A stretch of DNA of 64,000 bases from Ochromonas danica. Its lineage: Eukaryota; Sar; Chrysophyceae; Chromulinales; Chromulinaceae. Shown here piece by piece: positions 58,537 through 64,000 of the stretch. The first letter of the stretch is position 1; each line of letters begins with the position of its first letter. The notes beneath the pieces are model-generated. The model did not search any database. It had not been told where the DNA came from and was given only the letters and a program-made list of their open reading frames with translations. The stretch covers positions 124,001 through 188,000 of the forward strand of contig VKHL01000024.1 in the NCBI GenBank assembly GCA_015146655.1. The letters run 5' to 3'. A program made the position numbers and the translations under genes.

Positions 58537-59530
58537 ATCAATGCAAAGAAGACCTTCTAAGCTGTCTTAGCATACCAACACCCCTTTTGATGTTTTCTGC
58601 TTTGTTGTTCGTTCAGAGATACTTTCTACGTAGTAATTAACATTAATCAATGAAATACGATTGTTAGCGTATGCTTTGCTTTGGAAATGACACACTCTAT
58701 CCCATATCCTCAATTAGTCCAAACAACAAACCTTCTTTTAAGCAAGGTACTTGTCTGCGCATGGTCTGCTGGTATTGATGATGATGATGATGATCTCAAT
58801 TCCCTTTACCTTCTGTGAGCTAGCATCACGTTGTGCTGATGCCAATATCAGGGCAGCAATTTCAAACTCTTTGAAACAATGAAAGCTAACACGGTAGAAC
58901 CTTAGGAGCCAATCACAAACAAAACAAACCTATCATCAACAACAACAACAATCACCTCAACAATTCATTCGAATCTCCCTCTGCTGCTCCTTCCACAAAA
59001 CCTTCCATACAGTCTTCTCGTATGAACATGATGCGGATGGACTACTTCTTCACTCTTCTTCACGAGGTTGTATTACCCAATCACTTTTCCACTTCGTTAA
59101 CCTCCAAATTGACCAACTGCTATTCACCTTAGGGTGATGAGCTTTGTGGTCTGTCTGTGGGTGCTCCTCCAAGCGCTTTCGGTTCTAATTTGCTGCCTGT
59201 TCAACCTTCTAGCAGGCCAATAGTATCACCTTCGATCTGAATTATTCATTCCACCTCATTCTTCAAGTGTTGTTATTGCCATTGATGACAGGAGTAGGGT
59301 CTATGGAAGGGTTTCTTCTACTTGTGGATATGGATAGAAGGATACTTTACTTTACTTCTACTTTGTCCAGAAGGATAGCTATGAGACTGACTAGATGTCA
59401 AGTTAGATTCTATCTATGATGATGATAATGGTGATAATTCCGCTGAGGAGGAAGAAGAAGGAATGCTATTGCATTGTCGTCAAATATTACAATCATATCT
59501 ACAGTACAGTAGTTACTGTAACATTACTAG
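58537..59530. other. Intergenic region containing a possible small spliced gene
   Basis: About 1 kb between convergent genes, apart from the candidate at 59022-59240. A (GAT)n run lies near 58776-58792. No tRNA or long coding frame is present. Confidence 0.4.
59022..59240 (+). CDS. Possible small two-exon gene, 50 residues
   Basis: Low-confidence call. An ATG at 59022 opens MNMMRMDYFFTLLHE up to a GAG|GTTGTA donor (59066), and a TTAG acceptor at 59132 resumes as GDELCGLSVGAPPSAFGSNL and then runs to TGA at 59240. The 66-nt intron is the right size for this genome. The upstream frame stays open back to about 58890 without a Met, so the true start may lie in an unseen 5' exon. No family recognised. 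Confidence 0.35.
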
Positions 59531-60489
59531 TTAATCTAAACCAAATAGTGACATATCCATTAATCCTCCTCCTTGTAAAACCTTATCCTTTGTCATTTTC
59601 CTTCGTTCTAATAAAGCATCAATTCCATCCATATCTAATAGTTGTGCTTTAGTTAATGGATTGCCTTCCAGCTCGAGACTTATTAATGTAGACTTTGTCA
59701 AGAGTTCAATAGGAATAGATTGCTCTCCATTAGCATTCCTAGCAGACAATCGATTAAATCGAAGTGATATTGATTGTAAACGAGGACAATCAACTAGACT
59801 AGTTGGTAGAGAAGTGATCATATTATAATCCAACACAAGGTGAGATAAGCAGAGCAGAGCATTCAATCCAACTGTTGCTGTGATATCATCAATCTGGTTA
59901 TGACTTAAATCAAGTTCTACTAGCTTACTTAAGGAGGTTAAGACTATAGGAATGTTAATGAGATGATTGTAAGAGAAGTCCACTTTGACTAGATTAGCAG
60001 GTAATGAGGGTAGGATAGTGGTAATAGTCAAATGATTATGATCAACTTTCAAATTGACCAGAGAGACTAAAGAAGATAAGTCAGGTAAGAGACTAATCTC
60101 ACAATGAGAGAGAACAAGGTTTTTCAAGGTAGTAAAAGAGGTAAGGATTGTAGGTAAAGTTGATAGTTTGTTATTATGAGAGAGATCCAATGTAGTCAAT
60201 TTGTTGATATAGATTGGGTCATTGAGTACTGTCCATATTGAGGAGGATGGTTTTAAATCCTGTCATAATGGAAACACATTTACACCCACACCCACACCCA
60301 CATCAACATCCATATGGTAAGTGTACTAATAATGATGATGATGATATTATATTGTTTGTATTTTGTTGTTGTTACCTGTCCAGTAAGATTGAGAACTCCT
60401 GTCTTAGAAGCACTCTCAATTTTAGCATTAACTACCTTCTTCCCTTTTGGAATATGACTACTACCACTTGATGATGCTTTATTACCCAT
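59531..60489 (-). CDS. LRRC57: LRRC57-like leucine-rich repeat protein
   Basis: Exons: 60489-60376 and 60259-59531. It starts MGNKASSSGSSH, a good N-myristoylation site, then AKIESASKTGVLNLTGQ joined to DLKPSSSIW, matching the LRRC57 N-terminus (MGN, ETAQKTGVFQL). Eight or so repeats follow (TTLDLSHNNKLSTLP, LKNLVLSHCEISLLP, LVELDLSHNQIDDI, LSHLVLDYNMITSLP, LQSISLRFNRLSA). The end, ISLELEGNPLTKAQLLDMDGIDALLERRK, corresponds to the [22 protein letters not shown] region of the family. It is probably a small membrane-attached cytosolic protein; its role is not well known in any organism. Confidence 0.8.
60280..60303. repeat. Short (CCCACA)n repeat in the LRRC57-like intron
   Basis: Three to four CCCACA units lie in the 117-nt intron, GTGTGGG-like in the sense direction. 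Confidence 0.85.
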
Positions 60490-60949
60490 TTTAATTCTAA
60501 TTCCTAGCAGAAGTTCCACACATGTACTGTAGACTAGCTGACCATTTCATATGATGCAACACATCATATTATTATTGTCTTGCGTAGGGTTAACTTAAGG
60601 TGATAATCCGTTTATTTATGCTGTTGCCATTAACAACGCGTTTGATTAACTTAAGATAGATGGAGGGAAGGGGTCAATGGAAGTCTGGAATCAAGAATGA
60701 GAATCAATTCAATCATCAATCAAGACAGTATTGACTTCCAGACTTCCAAGTCCAATAGAATGATTCCATGATTGACGTTTTACAGGATTCACAAGGAAGA
60801 CATCATGAAGTGTAAAATGAGTGGTGGGGAAGGACCTTACCAGTCAATCATCACAAATACAAATTAAATACCAAACCAAAGCAAACCAAACCAAACCAAA
60901 GCAACTCATCAACTACTATTACTATTACTAGTACCAGTGTTTACTAATC
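60490..60949. promoter_or_regulatory. Divergent promoter between LRRC57-like and CobW genes
   Basis: A 460-bp spacer. CCAAACCAAAGC-type direct repeats occur at about 60871-60903, just before the CobW start. Several GACTTCCA motifs occur near 60680 and 60735-60747. Confidence 0.45.
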
Positions 60950-63052
60950 ATGACAAAAGCAGCAAGTTTGAGAACTAATCCTACCAACAACAACAACAAC
61001 GAAAATGACAACAACGAACACAAAAACGAAAACAAAACCAAAGCCAACAAATCCAATAACAAACCTACTATGAAAAAGAACAACAAGACCAACAAGAATA
61101 ATAAGAAGCAGAGTAGTAAATTACCTGTTACCTTATTATCAGGTTTCCTTGGTTCAGGTAAAACTACTTTAGTTAAACATATTCTAGAAAGTAAAGAACA
61201 TCAACAACGAATTGCTCTTATTGTGAATGATATGGCTGAATTAAATATTGATGCTTCCTTAGTTAAAGAAAGTCAAGTTGTACAAGCTAAACAAGAATTA
61301 GTACAAATGCAAAATGGTTGTATTTGTTGTACATTACGTGCTGATTTAATACGTGAAATACATCGTATACAACAACTTGGACAATTTGATTATTTAATTA
61401 TTGAATCAACAGGAATTGCTGAACCTATGCAAGTTGCTGAATCTTTCTGTGCTAATGCTAATATGGGAAATAATGAAATTGTCACTCTAGCAGGATCAGA
61501 AGAAGAAATGTTATGGCATAGTTGTCGTTTAGATACTTGTGTTACTGTTGTTGATGGTCATGAATTTGCTACATTATCCAATTCATTAGAAGCATTTCGT
61601 GATCGTTATCATACAGAAGTTAGTGAAGATGATTCACCAGGTGAAGGAGAAAAGAATATTTCACAATTATTAATTGAACAAGTTGAATTTGCTAATGTGA
61701 TTATTATTAATAAAATTGATTTAATTTCAAAGAAAGAATTACAAAATGTACAAGATGTTATTAAAGCATTAAATCCATCTGCTAAGATTATTACATCTTC
61801 TTATTGTGATGTTCCTTTAGAAGAGATTATGAATACAAAGAAGTTTAACTTACAAGAAGCACAAGAAGCACCAGGTTGGTTACAATCAATGAAAGGTCAA
61901 CAACATACACCAGAGACATTAGAATATGGTATTTCATCTTTTGTCTATCGTGGTAGAAGACCATTCCATCCTAATCGGTTAAATCAATGGATTCATTTAC
62001 ATTTTGTATTTCAAGAAGATTGGCAAAATCATCGTATGAGATTGAAATTACAACCTATTCTTGCTGATAATAGTCCTTTACTTATCAAAGCATCTCCTCC
62101 TACACAAGTAGTAGGTGGTGGTAATGATAAGAAAGGAAGTGGAGGAGGAGGACGTATTCTTCGATCCAAAGGCTTTTGTTGGATAGCAGGAAGAGATAGT
62201 GTAATGGGAGAATGGGCACAAAGTGGTCCATTACTTAACTTAAATGCTTTAAGACCATGGTATAGTATCATGGAAGAAGAAGATTGGGGAATGGATAATG
62301 ATGAAGAGAAAGAAGCGATTCGTAAAGATTTCCAAGATCCATTTGGTGATCGTCGTCAAGAGATTGTCTTTATTGGTAATCAATTACAACCTTCTATTAT
62401 TCAGAATGAATTAGATAGTTGTCTGTTAACTGATGAAGAACTAGTAGACTATATTCAAGGTGGTATGGTCTTTTTAGATCCTTTACCAGCTTGGTCACAG
62501 CAGTTAGGAGGTCAAGAAGATGAAGAAGGAGGTAGTAATGGTGATGGAGATTGGTTATGGAGAACAGCTGTTAAGGTTAACAATCAAATAGCTGGACGTC
62601 GACAGATTGAGATTGAAGATGGTTCTCAAGTTATCTTACAATCTATTACTTTAGAAGATTTATCTCCTTCTATGGGAGACAATAACTCTTCTTGGATATG
62701 CAAAGTATGGTTAGAACAAGAAGAAGATGATCTTCCTGCTCGTTCTTTGTTATGTACGTTAAGACCTGGACAATTAGAACAAGTCTATCTACAGCTTCAA
62801 TTACCTAGTGGATCTGATAATCCTCTTATTCTTCGTGCTGAGATTGTTGCGAATAATAAACGTAAAGCAGATGATTTGAATTCTAAGCAGAGTCATGCTA
62901 GTAATCTAGAGGTTGAAGCTGATATTCATATCATTGCTTTAGTGAAGAAGATTTCAGGTGGTGCTACTGGATCATCTGAGGAGGATGAACACGATCATGG
63001 TCATGACCATGGACATGAACATGCTCATGGACATTGTGATCATGACCATTAA
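60950..63052 (+). CDS. CobW/COG0523 GTPase, probable zinc metallochaperone with His-rich tail
   Basis: Single exon, 700 residues. The first 55 are Asn/Lys low complexity. The GTPase has the Walker A GFLGSGKTTLVKHIL, the metal-binding NGCICCTLRADL, Walker B YLIIESTGIAEP and the NKID base motif. A CobW C-terminal domain follows (about residues 320-455: ISSFVYRGRRPFHPNRL, then RSKGFCWIAGR). A further 190-residue region adds strands with no recognised family. The last 20 residues are HDHG/HEHAHGHCDHDH, a metal-binding tail. COG0523 proteins hand Zn, Ni or Co to client enzymes; the CxCC motif with a His tail suggests Zn (ZNG1/ZigA-like). It is longer than usual (400 or so) because of the N- and C-terminal additions. 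Confidence 0.9.
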   Translation: MTKAASLRTNPTNNNNNENDNNEHKNENKTKANKSNNKPTMKKNNKTNKNNKKQSSKLPVTLLSGFLGSGKTTLVKHILESKEHQQRIALIVNDMAELNIDASLVKESQVVQAKQELVQMQNGCICCTLRADLIREIHRIQQLGQFDYLIIESTGIAEPMQVAESFCANANMGNNEIVTLAGSEEEMLWHSCRLDTCVTVVDGHEFATLSNSLEAFRDRYHTEVSEDDSPGEGEKNISQLLIEQVEFANVIIINKIDLISKKELQNVQDVIKALNPSAKIITSSYCDVPLEEIMNTKKFNLQEAQEAPGWLQSMKGQQHTPETLEYGISSFVYRGRRPFHPNRLNQWIHLHFVFQEDWQNHRMRLKLQPILADNSPLLIKASPPTQVVGGGNDKKGSGGGGRILRSKGFCWIAGRDSVMGEWAQSGPLLNLNALRPWYSIMEEEDWGMDNDEEKEAIRKDFQDPFGDRRQEIVFIGNQLQPSIIQNELDSCLLTDEELVDYIQGGMVFLDPLPAWSQQLGGQEDEEGGSNGDGDWLWRTAVKVNNQIAGRRQIEIEDGSQVILQSITLEDLSPSMGDNNSSWICKVWLEQEEDDLPARSLLCTLRPGQLEQVYLQLQLPSGSDNPLILRAEIVANNKRKADDLNSKQSHASNLEVEADIHIIALVKKISGGATGSSEEDEHDHGHDHGHEHAHGHCDHDH

Positions 63053-63204
63053 ATGATTAATGACTAACTACAGTAGTTGGAAGAAGTTGTAGTTGACCAA
63101 TTTTGTAATAAAGTAATTTAAATATTTTTAAACGGAAGGTTAATTTCTCTTCAACTTCTCTTTATATCTCCAATCCACTATTAAAGAAAGAATGAACAAC
63201 AACT

Positions 63205-64000
63205 TTATGACTTGAGAGTGTCGACTTCAATAGAGGCAGAAGGAGTGTTTGTAACAGTCTTGGGATTGGACAATGTTGGCACAGATATGCAAACTCTACA
63301 CATACACAGAAACATACATACATACAGACACACACATGTTAGCAGACTGGACGGAGAGACATACATGAATAGTAGACTAGATAAGAAGACTTACTTCTCA
63401 GCCAAACTGATATCAATATCACAAGATGATTGAATCCAAGGTTCTCCATCGACTTGCATGGCTACTCGTGTTCGTGTTTCCACCTATTGTTATACCACCA
63501 CCACCAACCAACAACAATAACAACAACAACAGCTTTTAGATAGACAATCAACAAGTATTGACTATTCGTTTTTCATACCTTAAAACTTCGACCTTGAGCC
63601 AGTGGAACGGCCTTGGCAATACCTGCTTTAATCTGTGCTAAGTGTGTGAGTCCATAAATTCCCACGACTTCCAAGAGACTGTCATCACTACGAACTGGTT
63701 TAAAGTCAGCATTAATCCTTTGTAACTCATCTCCTTCTGGCCATAATTCAGATCCTCCAGCATAGGAACGAATATTACTAAAGATAATCCCTTTAAAGTC
63801 TTTACCAGATAAATCCACTTTCTTTCCATCACAATATAAAGAAAGATAATTTGATATCAGTTTATTATCTGATCGAATAGCTTTATATATCCAAACAGCA
63901 CCATAAAGAGCTTGATTAATGATACGATTGAAGAAAAGGTAAGGTTGAGCTTTACGTAGGTTATGATAAGAATGAGCAATATCTCCATCTACACCAATAC
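63205..64000 (-). CDS. Diacylglycerol kinase, C-terminal accessory domain (5' part beyond window)
   Basis: 3' end of a gene entering from the right edge. Exons: >64000-63579, 63483-63395 and 63295-63205. The accessory domain reads GVDGDIAHSYHNLRKAQPYLFFNRIINQ, then a helical block, then DLSGKDFKGIIFSNIRSYAGG, SELWPEGDEL, DSLLEVVGIYG, PLAQGRSFKV joined to ETRTRVAMQVDGEPWIQ. These match the DAG kinase accessory domain in order. The enzyme phosphorylates diacylglycerol to phosphatidate. The catalytic domain is not in this window. The last intron (63296-63394) is GU-rich up to its acceptor. The C-terminal 30 residues are Thr/Ser-rich. Confidence 0.9.
63298..63345 (-). repeat. GT-rich tract abutting the acceptor of the last DAG kinase intron
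   Basis: On the sense strand it is a series of TGTGTGTCTG and TATG units leading directly to GTGTAG. Confidence 0.85.

Noticed and set aside
60280-60303. CCCACA repeat considered as interstitial telomere sequence
   Set aside because: Only three to four units, not the usual TTAGGG-type repeat, and located in an intron.

Overview
This window is nuclear DNA of a eukaryote, most likely a photosynthetic stramenopile (ochrophyte alga). It is AT-rich, with compact genes and short GT-AG introns of about 60 to 190 nt. Several proteins begin with a signal peptide followed by a small-x-aromatic cleavage site (SHA|F, SSA|F, TFS|F, SWA|Y), the kind of bipartite leader used to reach a complex plastid. A flagellar/IFT dynein subunit suggests a flagellated stage. 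No organism name can be fixed from sequence alone, and no virus-like element was seen.

Layout. 1-5326 (-): a large chromatin reader running off the left edge (FYRN/FYRC, coiled coil, DDT, WHIM-like, bromodomain, PHD fingers). 5663-7017 (+): TPR protein. 7188-10834 (-): a 2-oxoglutarate oxygenase-like protein and a six-exon APH-type kinase. 11260-14310 (-): a 1016-residue orphan. 14813-17579 (+): an OCRL-like inositol 5-phosphatase. 18571-23504 (-): a cyclin and a membrane-anchored EcxA-like metalloprotease. 24227-25303 (-): an orphan. 25688-25924 (+): a ubiquitin variant with no C-terminal Gly-Gly. 26188-30144 (-): an MFS transporter with a lumenal extension, and an LRR protein. 30288-30854 (+): a transposase-like HTH protein. 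31495-34279: an ARM-repeat protein, tRNA-Lys(UUU) and a TrmJ-type methyltransferase. 34429-38716 (-): a zinc-ribbon coiled-coil protein and a plastid-leader IGPS-like protein without its catalytic residues. 39256-40786 (-): beta-tubulin. 41036-42263 (+): an FkbM methyltransferase. 42307-43484 (-): an LSM11-like protein. 43701-47120 (+): PEP carboxylase. 47288-50014: a twin-CX3C lumen protein and an AP endonuclease, divergently transcribed. 50341-55223 (-): a dynein-2 intermediate chain with Tudor-like inserts and an ankyrin protein. 55739-58536 (+): a POT1-like telomere protein. 59531-60489 (-): LRRC57. 60950-63052 (+): a CobW GTPase with a His-rich tail. 63205-64000 (-): the 3' end of a diacylglycerol kinase.

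There are no operons; neighbours are functionally mixed housekeeping genes, many in divergent or convergent pairs. Loose themes are genome maintenance and chromatin (bromodomain/PHD reader, LSM11, AP endonuclease, POT1), plastid-directed proteins (TrmJ-like, IGPS-like, lumen protein, AP endonuclease, perhaps PEPC and the MFS protein) and phosphoinositide/DAG signalling (OCRL-like, DAG kinase). The most unusual items are the degenerate IGPS-like protein, the non-conjugatable ubiquitin, the Tudor-containing dynein-2 chain, the twin-CX3C lumen protein, the LSM11 and POT1 candidates, and GU-repeat tracts in the 3' halves of several introns. All exon boundaries were read by eye from splice-site consensus, reading phase and remembered family motifs; none is backed by a database search.
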